A DNA stretch of 64,000 nucleotides from Chloranthus sessilifolius (taxonomy: Eukaryota > Streptophyta > Magnoliopsida > Chloranthales > Chloranthaceae). The notes beneath the pieces are model-generated. The model saw nothing but the letters and a program-made list of their open reading frames with translations, was not told the origin of the DNA and searched no databases. The stretch is taken from positions 13,467,501 through 13,531,500 of the forward strand of contig CM037596.1 of the NCBI GenBank assembly GCA_021018995.1. The letters are read 5' to 3'. The position numbers and the translations under genes are program-made. Shown here piece by piece: positions 42,939 to 54,630 of this stretch; the first letter of the stretch is position 1, and each line of letters starts with the position of its first letter.

Positions 42939-45290
42939 TGTAACAACCCAAGTCAAACATTTGACCTAGGTAACGTGATTTTAAGCCCCACTTGTTATAA
43001 TTGGGGTTACGCGTCAAGCACATTAAATTCCAACTCGTAATCTATATAGAGTGTATGTGTGTTGGTGCATGTTATATATGAACCCGAGCTCAATAATCCA
43101 ACTTATCACGTGGCACCCAACCAAGTGTACATGTTTGGCAGGTCGCACAATGTCACCTTAAATTTTTAGGATAAATAATTAATAAGAATGAAATTTCGTG
43201 TGAATAGTAAGGCTAGATATTATGTTTTAGCCTTTGGAAAGGAGCCCGTATGTATACCAATTCATGGTGTATCGGTCTAACACTAAGTTTGACCCATAAG
43301 TTAAAAGTGGATGTGAATGAGCTTCGTGAGAACATCAGTGAGGACAGACCTAGTTATGCGAAAATATAGTAGAAATAAGTTATATTTGATTTGACAATAG
43401 AGCTATTAGCCCCATCAAAGATACAAATAGTAGCAAGGTAACTGATGTAGGAGGATCCAAGTCAGATGACATTGAGTTGGCAGATTCTAAGTTGTTGGCA
43501 TTGTGATACCTTGAGTTGGCAGATCAACGCAAAGATGGTAGGTAATCGAGATCTTTTCATAATTGAGGCAGTTTTGGGTGTATTTCGGTATTTTGGCCAT
43601 AACTTTGGCTTCGATTATCAGAATTGCACAAATGACCTCATTTCAGAAAGCTCTTCACGGTGCGCACGTCGTGGCTACCTTTGGTAGGATTTTTTTCATA
43701 TTTTGCAGAACATAACTCAGGACAGATGATCTAATCAGATAATACAGACAGAATGATCAGATATATGATGCAGAACTTTAAAGAATAGAACAGATGCAGA
43801 ATATCATAAGTAGACTTTATTCCCAAAGTTTTCAGATGTTATACATATAGTATTTAGTGACTTAAATTTCATACTTAAATAACTCCCGTGAATATAATAC
43901 GTGATAGCCAGATGTTTGCCGATGGGTAACCCCGATTATCGTCGTTCAATGAATAATTTCATATATTTGCATCAAGCCTCTTCAAAGGAGAGTAACTTGT
44001 GTCAGAGGGTTTACAAATCAGATACACGGATGTCCCGTCGTGCCGATCGTGGATATCCTGTCACGTCAGGGAGATTCGTCACATGAACTTTAAATCAATA
44101 CATATACAGAACATCAGGAATCAGATAGCAGAGATCAGAATATAGAAATTAGAGATGACAAAGTGTTTATTACATGCAAGATATGCTTTTAAAATAGAAG
44201 TCAAAATACAGATGCTAGGAGACCATGTAGTCATAATCAGATACAAGTTAAATTGATTTCCCCTACCTCAAATCAGATCTTTCTAAGCAAATCTAAAGCT
44301 TTTTAAAGTGTCTCAGCCATAACCTAGACCAATAGTACAGTGTACTAAGTGTCAGAGATGTCAGAAAATTATTTGGTACACTGCCCAGCAGTGTCTTTCC
44401 CATAAAACCAAAATAGGCAAAACAGGAAAATTCGATCGATCAACTTTCCTATCTGAACTTCAGATTCACCATCTAATCAATGAATCACTTCATTTGATTG
44501 GTCGGATCCCATAATCCAACATAGACAGAACAGGGGAATCTAATCGATCAGCTTCCTTATTTGATCAATCAGATTCACTATTCGATAGATCATTTACTTA
44601 ATTTGATCGATCAGATTCCAAAAATTTACATATATAGAATAGAGGAATTTGATCGATCAAATTCTAAATTTGATAGATCAATTCTCAAGTTTGATCAATC
44701 AGATTTCAAAGTCAAAATTTCATAATTTCAGACCTCCTATTCTATAAGGCATTCATATATTTCGATCAAACAGTTTTCCAAAATGAACAATCTTTTTCCC
44801 AAAATGATCGATCAATCTCACAGTTCGATTAATCAATTTCTCAATTGATCGATCAGTTTACCACTTGATCAATCACTTTATAGTTTGATCGATCAGGTCT
44901 AAATTTGATCGATCAGATTTATCGAGCATCAACTTCCTCAAAATCACCCTCCTATTCTATAGGGGATATATAAAATTTGATTGATCAAATCTCAAATTTG
45001 ATCGATCGGATTATAATTTGATCGATCAAATACTCAATTTGATCGATCAGAAATGACAGTTTCTGTCATTAATGCGGTTCGTTGATTTTTAACCTATTTC
45101 TTATATGATTCATTATGATTCTCCATGAATCATACAAGCATACTCATGCACATATTTATGACATCTAAACCTCTACAAATACTTAATAACTCACCTCTTT
45201 TAGAGTCGATTACGTGGTTCACGGCATCCTTGGCTCAAGGTAGGTTTCGAATTCGAAATTTGAGAGTTTGTTGATTTGAGCTCTCCGATG
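42939..45290 (-). repeat. Truncated Tekay-type LTR in minus orientation
   Basis: It begins TGTAACAACCCAAGTC, the form expected for the end of a Tekay LTR on the opposite strand. From about 43700 to 45290 it is the reverse complement of sequence at 47930..49010 plus 58525..58600. It carries the TTTGATCGATCAAA array (44420..45060). The part of the LTR nearest the element 5' side is missing. The 42939..43690 segment is assigned only by position. Confidence 0.6.
44420..45060. repeat. TTTGATCGATCAAA-type palindrome array (minus-oriented LTR)
   Basis: About twenty copies of TTTGATCGATCAAA or variants. A clean run starts at 44648, 44669 and 44690 (21-bp steps). It is related in style, but not in sequence, to the TCGATTAATCGA arrays. 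Confidence 0.88.
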
Positions 45291-45293
45291 AAC

Positions 45294-45720
45294 CAAGGCT
45301 CGAGAAACCCTAGATCGTGGATCCTCTGAGTTAGAACATGAAGGAATCGACGTGTGTACGTCGAATCAATTTGGGAAAGCAAAACACATCAGTGTATTGA
45401 CGTGGTGATACACCTCTAGTTCATCGGAGAGCTCAAATCAGCAAACTCTCAAATTCCGAATCCGAAACATGAGCTGAAGATGCCGTGAACCACGGAAAAC
45501 GAGATAAACTAAAATTTTCTAATAGGAATATTAATATCAATATTATTAATCCATAGGCGTGCGAAGTGATGTCACAAGCAACACAAGTCTGAGTTGCGAT
45601 TAGACCCTTTGTAGAATGTTATATACGTGAGAGTAGTGTATGCACTCAATACCGGAGTGAAAGATTTAAAAATAGAAATATCCTGGATATTTCTCTTTGG
45701 TAGCTTATAAGAGAAGGAAG
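45294..45720. repeat. Rearranged LTR pieces in direct orientation
   Basis: 45294..45470 matches 47742..47930, and 45508..45720 matches 47434..47656, both in the same strand sense but in swapped order. They appear to be fragments of one Tekay LTR joined out of order. Confidence 0.7.
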
Positions 45721-45722
45721 GT

Positions 45723-45857
45723 TCATGGGATCAACATTTGCCTCTGATTGAGTTTGCGTATAATAATAGTTATCAATCCAATATTGGCATGGCACCCTAC
45801 GAAGCTTTATATGGACGATGATGCAGATCTCCATTGAATTGGGAGGAAGTCGACTGA
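45723..45857 (+). pseudogene. Tekay integrase fragment, plus strand
   Basis: The frame reads SWDQHLPLIEFAYNNSYQSN, then IGMAPYEALYGR, stop, CRSPLNWEEVD, stop. It is the end of the integrase catalytic domain. It abuts an inverted segment. Confidence 0.8.
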
Positions 45858-46345
45858 AAATCCAAGACGTGGATTGGGTCTTTCACGTTTTTCTTCAACA
45901 TGGAAACATGGAATACGTTATGCATACCAGCTGTGGTATAGTTGGTTGTCCTTGAGTGTTTGAAAAGCAACTCGTAAATGTTGCACATGTTTCTCTCTTG
46001 TTTTTGAATATATGAGGATATCGTCAACAAAACCCACCACTGATTTATCGAGGTGTGGCTTGAATATTCGATTCATTAAGTTCATAAATGATGCAGGTGC
46101 ATTCATTAGCCCAAAAGGCATAACCAAGAACTCATAATGACCATATCTCGGGCGAAATGCAGTCTTGGAGATGTCGTCCACCTTAATCTTAAGTTGATGG
46201 TAACTCGACCTCAGATCAATCATTGAGAAGAACCTTCCGCCTTGCAGCTGATCCAAAAGGTTGTCAATCCGTGGAAGTGGGTAACAATTCTTAATCATTA
46301 TCTTGTTTAACTGGCGATAATCGATGCACAGTCCAAGCGAGACCA
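45858..46345 (-). pseudogene. Inverted Tekay fragment: RT fused to integrase C-terminus
   Basis: On the minus strand RT motifs ([70 protein letters not shown]) run straight into [16 protein letters not shown] of the integrase tail. RNase H and most of integrase were deleted, and the piece is flipped relative to both neighbours. Confidence 0.85.
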
Positions 46346-46821
46346 CCTTATCAACTCGGAGGCTTTGCTCAATCCAAGCCAGAGCCGAGCCTACCGAGCG
46401 AGCTCCAGATGTGGGTCAGGCACAGCCTGATCTTTCACCTCAGCCGAACATACCTGCTAGACCGGTCCCCGTTCCTACACACCGACCTACATGCGCTAGC
46501 ACCTCTCGACATTCTGCGCCATCCACCACTACCCTTGAAAGTGTGCTCGCCGCGATCAATGAAGGCAACACATGGGTTCATGCATGGCTCAATGAGATGT
46601 AGGAGTTCCATCGTCAGGTGCATCGACGGTTAGATTTTCATGAGGGGATGCTCACTCTGTTGATGCAGCACGCTTACTCGACCACAGCTACCCCTATGAT
46701 CGGTCACACTTGTCTGCATGTCGTGGACCCTCGTGATTACTGCACCGAGCCACCCAGACCCAGTGGACCCGCACCTACGGAGCCTGGATCATCATCTGAT
46801 CCACCAGCAGGTGGCCACTAG
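46346..46821 (+). pseudogene. C-terminal part of a Tekay extra ORF
   Basis: The plus-strand frame shows a Pro-rich linker (VPVPTHRPTCASTSRHSAPS) and TTTLESVLAAINEGNTWVHA, then a stop and VHRRLDFHEGMLTLLMQHA, ending PPAGGH. It parallels the tail of the Tekay-1 extra ORF (IEDVLARMEANNERMNRRMD). It therefore shows that this third Tekay lineage also had the ORF before its 3' LTR. Confidence 0.65.
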
Positions 46822-47356
46822 ATCTTTAATTTAATTTATAATTTTATGCATATATTTCTGATTTCATATTTGATTTTTGTTCATGAATGCTTTCCTGTAT
46901 GATTTAAATTTTTGACTGCCTTTGCATGCTATATTTGATATCTGTTATGCATACTTAGCACTCTGTACACCCTATATGTTGTATCTCTGCTCTATATTTA
47001 GTTTCTGCCTACACCCTTTGGGGGAATTTTGTTAACTGTATGTATGTTTGATCTGTGTGTGGGGTCGTTTGAGTCATAGTGACGTGTCCTTCCGAGCATG
47101 TGCAACTAGGGACGGATGCATCCATGTATGGATGCAATCCTCTATGGCATTATAGGATGTCACATGCAGTACATCTAGGTTACTATGGATCCCAAGCCTT
47201 CATAAGTATGCTTAGCAAAGTCTATTGCACTGTGACCCACTCTTTCCAGTTAGAACCATCTTTTCTATGCTTAGTTCTGAGCGAGATTGTTAAGGTTAGG
47301 GCACACTGTAGGCCTGTCTGAATATGTCTGGCATTTTCGAGGATGAAAATTCCTAA
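46822..47356. other. Tekay 3' untranslated region
   Basis: Sequence between the extra ORF and the polypurine tract. It ends with TTTTCGAGGATGAAAATTCC, the usual chromovirus lead-in. Confidence 0.55.
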
Positions 47357-47367
47357 CGGAGGGATAA
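47357..47367 (+). other. Polypurine tract, plus-oriented Tekay
   Basis: CGGAGGGATAA directly before TGTAATGACCC at 47368. Confidence 0.75.
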
Positions 47368-49010
47368 TGTAATGACCCTAAAATTCTGAAACATAATTGA
47401 CTGCTTTGGTATACGTGCCTGACACGAAAAGTGAGATATACTTAAAATTTTCTAATAGGAATATTAATATCATTATTATTAATCCACAGGCGTGTGAAGT
47501 GATATGTCACAAGCAACACAAGTCTGAGATGCGATTAGACCCTTTATAGAATGTTATATACGTGAGTGTAGTGTATGCGCTCAACACCGGAGCGAAAGAT
47601 TTAGAAATAAAAATATCCTGGATATTTTTCTTTGGTAGCTTATAAGAGAAGGAAGGTTAGAGAATACCATATCTCTTCCTTGCTCTGAATTTCTGCTTGC
47701 AAGCTATTTTACTCGCAAGAGAACTCCCTGTGAAACCAAGGCTCGAGAAACCCTAGATCATGGATCCTCTGAGTTAGAACGTGAAGGAATTGACATGTGT
47801 GCATCTTTGAGTTAGAGCGTGAACGTCATATATGTTTGGGAAAGAAAAACACATCAGTGTATTGACGTGGTGATACACCTATGGTTCATCGGAGAGCTTA
47901 AATCAGCAAACTCTCAAATTCCGAATCCGAAAGCCACTTTGAGCAGAGGATGTTGTGAACCACGAAATCGACTCTGAAAGAGGTGAGTTACTACGTATTT
48001 GTAGAGGTTTAGATGTCATAAATATGTGCATATGTATGCTTGTATGATTCGTGGAGAATCATAATGAATCATGGAAGAAATAGGTTAAAAATCAACGAAC
48101 CTCATTAATGACAAAAACTGTCATTTTCAATCGATCAAATTGAGTATTTGATCGATCAAATTTGGGATTTGATCGATCGAATTTTATATATCCCCTATAG
48201 AATAGGAGGGTGATCAATCAAATTTAGACCTGATCGATCAAACTATCAAGGAATCTATCAAGTGGTAAACTATCGATCAATTGAGAAATTGACCAATCGA
48301 ACTGTGAGTTTGATTGATCATTTTAGGAAAATGATCGATCGAAATGTATGAATTCCTTATACAACAGGAGGTCTGAAATTTTGAAAATTTGACTTTGATA
48401 TCTGATCGCTCAAATGAGCAAGTTGATCGATCAAATTCCTTTGTTTTGTATATGTAAATTTTTTAGATCTAATCGATTAAATTGAGTAAATGATCGATTG
48501 AATAGTGAATCCGATCGATCAAATAAGGAAGTTGATCAATCAAATTCCCATGTTCTGTCTATGTCAGATTATGGGATCCGATCGATCAAATGAAGTGATT
48601 GATTGATCAGATGGTGAATCCGATCGATTAAATAGGAAAGTTGATCGATCGAATTTCCCTATTTTGCCTGTTTTGATTTTTTGGGAAAGACACTGCAGGG
48701 CAGTGTACCAAATAGTTTTCTGACATCTCTGACACTTAGTACACTATACTATTAGTCTAAGTTAAGACCGAGACACTTTAAAAAGCTTTGAATTTGTTTA
48801 GAAAGATATGATTTGAGGTAGGAGAAATTAAACTTAACTTGTATCAGATTATGACTACATGGTCTCCTAGCATCTGCATTTTGACTTCTGTTTTAAAGGC
48901 ATACCTTACATATGATAAAAACTATGTCATCTCTGATTCCTATTTTCTGATCTCTGCTAGTGGTAATCATTGGGATACATATACTGCATAGTTTGGTATA
49001 GGAGGAAATC
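47368..49010 (+). repeat. Tekay-3-lineage LTR, left part
   Basis: It starts TGTAATGACCCTAAAATTC after a polypurine tract and holds the TTTGATCGATCAAA array (48125..48660). It breaks at about 49010, where Tekay-2 sequence begins, and continues at 58525..59152. Comparison with the inverted copy indicates about 330 bases missing at the break. Confidence 0.75.
48125..48660. repeat. TTTGATCGATCAAA-type palindrome array (plus-oriented LTR)
   Basis: This is the reverse-complement counterpart of the array at 44420..45060, with many copies spaced around 20-22 bp but more diverged. Confidence 0.85.
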
Positions 49011-50225
49011 AAATCAGTGGTTCATCTGTTGATTGTTTGTCGCCATCCTGGCCAAAACATCATCTATGGTCACTGTGGTCCGAGGTGCACATCGGCGGTG
49101 AGGTGGTGGCACAAGAATAGCTGGAGCCGACTGCGTAGGAGCAGTAGGTGGTACAAGGGGCTGCTCTGCAGGCTGTACAAGGTCAGGAGACTGCTCCCCT
49201 GCTGCTGAGTGGTCTTGCTGTGGTGGGGCATCATCAGCGGGGGCAGGTGCTGGTCCCTCCGGTGGTAGCACCTTTTTCAAAAGGTTGTAGCTTCAGCTCC
49301 AGGAAGCGATGGAGTAACTTTTGATATGGTCAATAGCCCTCGACTCGGTCTCAAGAATAACGTACTCTACGGCAACAGAGTAGCACTCAATCATGCTAGA
49401 AATAAGATGAGCATATGGCATATGTTCCTTAGGTCCTAAGGGTCCATTCATCATCTTACCCTTGATGTAAATCATGCCCTCCAACACCAATTTAGTAGCG
49501 TCGAACCAACGGCCTTGGTATGCCGCGTACAATGCATGTTGCACCACCTCCACCCTCTCGGTGTCATGGTGCATGGGGTAGAGGTTGCACTTAATAATGG
49601 TGTCGAGCATCTACAAATGAGGAGGTAGGTCAACCTTCCGAATGAACTTTTCGGACCCTTTATTTCCCTTAGTCATCTCAGTTCTAATTTCCTCAAAATC
49701 TATGGGTTGATCGAATGGGGGTAAAAGGTTGGTCTCGGGTAAGTATACATTAAAACACTACAAGGATTCATGAATGTGGCGCAGGCTAAAAAGATATTTA
49801 CGACCATCGATTTCGGTCGTAATGGTGTTGGTCTCCCTACCCTTATTCAGATTTTGGTAAAATAACCTAACCAACCTAGGATAATAATAGTTGTGTAAAG
49901 GTTTCAAGAGATTACCGAGGCCCGCATCAATGAGGTATTTTCGGGCCCATTTTGTCTCACCCTCAACCTCCGGATCCTCAAAGAGAGATTCGTCTATGAT
50001 GTATTCATTCTCAAAGTTCTTTGCAGCCCACCATTCATTTGGTTGCGGTAATTGGCCGGGTTGAGGTGGTGGCGGTGACAATTGGCATGATGTCGCCTCC
50101 GTCAAATACGAAGACAAAGAGGACAGTGAAGGTGAAGGTGATGGCGGTGCTGGCGTTGCGCTCTTACGCCGTAAGGGTAGTTTAGAAGCCACTTTCTTAA
50201 AAGATTGTTGGGTTTTAGGCGGCAT
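49011..50225 (-). pseudogene. Tekay-2 extra ORF (putative plant transposon protein family)
   Basis: Minus strand from ATG at 50225. It has MPPKTQQSFKKVASKLPLRR, PNEWWAAKNFENEYIIDESL, GLGNLLKPL, YYPRLVRLFYQNL and LRHIHESL, then after stops MLDTIIKCNLYPMHHDTERV, RWFDATKLVLEGM, MPYAHLISSMIE, and a Pro-rich tail ending VLARMATNNQQM at the deletion edge. It aligns end to end with the Tekay-1 protein. The best-kept block is PNEWW to FYQ. Stops lie near 49758, 49611 and 49282. Confidence 0.75.
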
Positions 50226-50469
50226 TCTAGGGTTTTAAAGTCAAAAAATTTCAACCTAGGGCTTTAAAAATACTCTAAATGCAAGGAAATTTGGTGAGAT
50301 TTAGGGCATAAACCATCCAAATGGCTAGGGTTCTTAATTCGATCTTGATCCCCAAGTCCCTCAAACCCTCTCTGTTGTCGCCAGCCAAAGGAAGAAGAAA
50401 GGCGCCCAAAATACAAAAAAAATAGATTGAATTTCGAAGGGGGAGAAATTTCCCCAAAACTGCTACTTA

Positions 50470-50745
50470 TCGGGAAAAATTGATTAATCGATTTTAAAAT
50501 CGATTAATCGGTTCTGACTACTCAAACCCAGCTGCCCAAAATCGATTAATCGATTTCAAAAATTGATTAGTCGATTTTCAAAATTGATTAATCGAATTTA
50601 TTTCGATTAGTCGAATTTAACTCTAAAATTTTTCCAGGTCCCTCAGCTCACTGATGTGAACCAGTCGTCCAATCGAACAATTTTTGATTAATCGAAAATC
50701 AAAATCGATTAATCGATTTTTAAATCGATTAATCGGTTTTGACAG
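50470..50745. repeat. TCGATTAATCGA palindrome array upstream of the Tekay-2 extra ORF
   Basis: About a dozen copies or variants between the integrase end and the extra ORF, about 245 bases upstream of its ATG, as in Tekay-1. Confidence 0.88.
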
Positions 50746-51059
50746 AAATTGCAAAAAGTTTTATTTTTGATTTTCCTTCATTATCTTCCTCCCTTTTGTC
50801 AAGTTCCCTATGGCTTTTAAGCTAGTCACATATTGAGTTTCCCTTTGCCTGCCACTACCTATTGCTACACCTATAAACCTAAAATCAAGACTTGGCATTC
50901 ATTAATTTCTTGATATATACACATTCATGGTAAACATGCTAGACTTCACAAAAAAAAAAACAATTTATAAACAATATTTTTCTTTTCATTCCCTTAGTAA
51001 GGTTAATGTATACATACGGACTTTCGCTTACATAGACATGTCAATTTCACAAAAATACA

Positions 51060-52446
51060 TGCAATGATACATGTATGCTCTCAGCTCTCCTCAAACAAGT
51101 TTGGATATTGTTCCCTCACATCTGCCTCGCATTCCCAAGTAGCTTCTTCTGTCGGATGATTACTCCACCAGACAAGCACTAAAGGGATAACCTTCGTGTG
51201 TAAAACTTGTTCTTTTCTATCCAAAATTTGGGCCGCTTCTTCTATTATGGTCATGTCTTTATGCATCTCGATTGGCTAATCTCCCAAGACATGTGTAGGG
51301 TCATTTATATACTTTTGGAGCACGGATACATGAAATACGTTATGTACCCGTTCAAACAACGGAGGTAATCCAACGCGATAAGCGACCTCACCAACTCGAC
51401 CTAAAACCTCGAAGGGCCCAAGGTAACGGGGACTTAGCTTTCCCCTCTTCCCAAATCTCATGATGCCTTTCATGGGCGATACCTTTACGAACACATGATT
51501 GCCAATGGCGTAGTCCACGCTTGTTCTTTTAATATCGGCATAGCTCTTCTGTCTGGTCTAAGCAGATTTAAGTCCCTCTCTTATCATACAAACAATGATG
51601 ACATTATCTTCAAGTAATTCCAGTCCTAATACAAACTTTTGCCAATTTTGTTCCAATTGATAGGCGATCCATATCGCCTTCCATAGAGAGCTTCATAAGG
51701 TGTCATTCCAATGCTCGCTTGAAAGTTATTATTGTATGCAAATTTGATCAACGGTAGATGTTGATCCTATGATTCTTGTAATTCAAGCATACACGCTCTG
51801 AGCATATCTTCTATTACTTGATTTATCTGCTCTGTTTGCCCATCAGTCTGCGGATGGAACACCGAATTGAAATCCAATCGAGTACCCATGCCTTCCTGAA
51901 ACTTTTGCCAAAATTTAGAAGTATACAACGGGTCATGATCAGAAATGATGCTACTAGGAATCCCATACAATCGTACAATCTCCTTCATATAAAACTCTGC
52001 GAGTCTTTCTGTCGTACACATCGTGTTGTAGGGTAAGAAGTGAGCTGACTTGGTCAGCCGATCAACGACTACCCAAATGGCATTATACCTTTTTGCTATA
52101 CGCGATAACCCTACAATAAAATCCATGGAGATTGATTCCCACTTCCACTCCGGTATAGGTAGAGGTTGCAACAATCCAGCAGGGTGTCTATAGTCCACTT
52201 TCACCTGCTGACATGTCAAACACATTGACACTACTTGACTACATCTTGCTTCAGACCTCTCCACCAGTAACTCTTCCTCATGTCCCAATACAATTTGGTG
52301 CTATCGGGGTGAATGGCATATCTAGATTTGTGAGCCTCATCTAAAATGGTTTGCCGCAAATCGGCATCAACAGGAATGCAAAGGCGTCCCCTGAATAGTA
52401 AGGAACCTTCTTTCACTGAGAACTCCGGTTTGGTGCCCTCAATCAT
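51060..52446 (-). pseudogene. Tekay-2 integrase with chromodomain
   Basis: Minus strand: FSVKEGSLLFRGRLCIP, then the H2C2 zinc domain (HKSRYAIHP to CLTCQQVK), WKWESISMDFIVGLS, VVDRLTKSAHFLPYNT, SDHDPLYTSKFWQKFQEGM, FHPQTDGQTEQINQVIEDML, VFVKVSPMKGIMRFGKRGK, HNVFHVSVLQKYINDP, and a chromodomain tail (VIPLVLVWWSNHPTEEATWE). Stops and frame changes occur near 52240, 51765 and 51275. Confidence 0.87.
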
Positions 52447-52449
52447 ATC

Positions 52450-53960
52450 TTGTCGAATCTTGATTAACTCTGTGCTCGTGAATATGCTTAAAGATCGTCG
52501 GTCTCATTGTGATGTTGGCCAAGAGATCCCCTGAAGCTTGTACCTCGATTTTTGTATCATATAGGAAAAGATCTTCAAACAGCTTCCATCTGTGCATCCC
52601 CATGATAAGATTAGCCAACTGAGCCGAACCCTTACGACTCAAGGCATCTGCCACTACGTTCGCTTTGCCTGGGTGGTATTGTATGGAACAATCATAGTCC
52701 TTAAGAAACTTCATCCACCTGCGCTGTCTCATATTCAATTCCTTCTATATAAATAGGTACCTGAGGCTTTTATGGTCGGTGAAGATCTAAAAGTTCTCAC
52801 CATATAAATAGTGTCTCTAAATCTTCAATACAAATATGACCGCTGCTAGTTCCAGGTCATGTGTCGGATAGTTCTTCTCATGATCTTTCAGCTGCCTTGA
52901 TCCATAAGTAATCACTTGCTTCTTCTGATTGAGCACGCAACCTAAACCACTATGTGAAACATCACTAAATACCATAAATCCTCCATTGCCTGAAGGAATC
53001 GCTAGCACTGGAGCTGAAGTGAGTCTCTTCTTGAGTTCTTGAAAACTCTTTTCACATGCTTCAGTCCACTCAAATCTCACATCTTTCCTTGTGAGTCTCG
53101 AAAGCGGTCCCGATATTTTTGAAAATTCCTTCATAAAATGTCGATAGTACCCAGCTAGACCGAGGAAACTACAGATATCTGTCACCGTCTTTGGTTGTTC
53201 CATTGTACCACTGCTTCGATCTTAGCCGGATCTACCGTGACACCATCCTTTGAGACGACATATCCTAAAAAACTAATTTTCTCTAACCAAAACCCACACT
53301 TACTGAGCTTGACATATAGTTGGTATTCACGTAGAGTTTATAAAGCAATTCTCAAATATTCTTCATGCTCCTTTTTCGATTTTGAATATATCAGAATGTC
53401 GTCGACGAATATCACGACGCAAGTGTCCAAGTGTTGTTTAAACACCCAATTCATCAGGTTCATAAGTGGCGCCGATACATTCGTCAAACCAAACGACATC
53501 ATTAAAAACTTGTAGTGTCCGTACCATGTCCTGAACGTCATCTTCTGGATGTCCTCTGCCATGACTCTCAGCTGATGGTATCCTGATCTCAGATCGATCT
53601 TAGAAAAATATTTCGCTCCTTACAACTGATCAAATAAATCGTCGATCTTAGGCAAGGGATATCGATTCTTGATGGTCACTTTGTTTAGCTGACGATAGTC
53701 GATGCACAGTCCCATCGACCCATCTTTCTTCTTTACAAAAAAGATCGATGCTCCCTATAGAGACATGCTAGGTCTTACGAACCCCTAATCCATGGGCTCT
53801 TGCAACTACTCTTTCAACTCCTTCAACTCAGCAAGAGCTATTCGATATGGTTCTTTAGAAACAGGTTCCGTTCCAGGTGCTAACTTGATAGCAAATTCTA
53901 CCTCTCTATCTGGAGGTAACCCTGGTAATTCCTCTGAAAAGATATCCTTAAACTCACTTG
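52450..53960 (-). pseudogene. Tekay-2 reverse transcriptase and RNase H
   Basis: Minus strand. RT blocks include REVEFAIKLAPGTEPVSK, a degraded palm region, [17 protein letters not shown] and [10 protein letters not shown]. RNase H has [31 protein letters not shown] and [13 protein letters not shown]. Many stops are present (for example near 53563, 53337 and 52817). Confidence 0.85.
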
Positions 53961-54469
53961 CAACCGCAATCTCTGAAATGATGTTCTTTCCTTCCTTGTC
54001 TTTTTTCAAAAATGCTAAGTAGCCACTGCATCCCTTCCTGATCAAGCGCTCAGCTCTAACAACTGACACAAGTGGCACAAACTTTGATCTCATTCCTCGA
54101 AATTGGAGTGATCTCCTCGTATTTGGTCTGAAGATAACTACTTTGTTATTACAATCAGCCGTTGCACAATGAGCTGACAACCAATCCACGCCAAGGATCA
54201 CATCGAATCCTTGCATATTCAACAGAACTAAATTCGCTATCAGTTCATAGACGTTCCCATCTCTAATAGCCACTACCACCGACTTACAAACCAAGTCCGT
54301 ATCGATCGATTCTCCAGTCGGAATAAACATAGCCAAGATAAAGTCTAACGTCTCTGGTTCATCTTCTTTGTAAATCGAGGAGTAATAAATAAATAGGTAG
54401 ACCCTGGGTCTATCAACACTCTAGCCTCATATGCTACGTTACTTTCCTTTTCGTACAATTATAAGGTAC
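53961..54469 (-). pseudogene. Tekay-2 aspartic protease
   Basis: Minus strand: after the intron the frame reads QGTL, stop, LYEKE, then EARVLIDPGSTYLF and GFDVILGVDWLSAHCA. Asp-Pro-Gly-Ser-Thr is kept as in Tekay-1. The following [17 protein letters not shown] joins RT in frame here. Confidence 0.83.
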
Positions 54470-54473
54470 CTAT

Positions 54474-54507
<34 letters not shown>

Positions 54508-54630
54508 ACATACTTGTACATCAAAAATTAATATACAGGAATGAGTCTACACTACTTCCTACATGGATGCACCTTCTCTATCTAAAAACTTTAAGTAATT
54601 GAAATTCTTAATTTTAAAAGAAAATCTCAC
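54470..54630 (-). other. Intron between gag and protease of Tekay-2 (161 bp)
   Basis: Minus strand: ATTATCCAAG|GTGAGATT ... ATGATATAG|GTACCTTA. It is phase 1, at the same codon as Tekay-1. A (TA)n run lies near the acceptor. Read-through stops six codons in. Confidence 0.78.
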
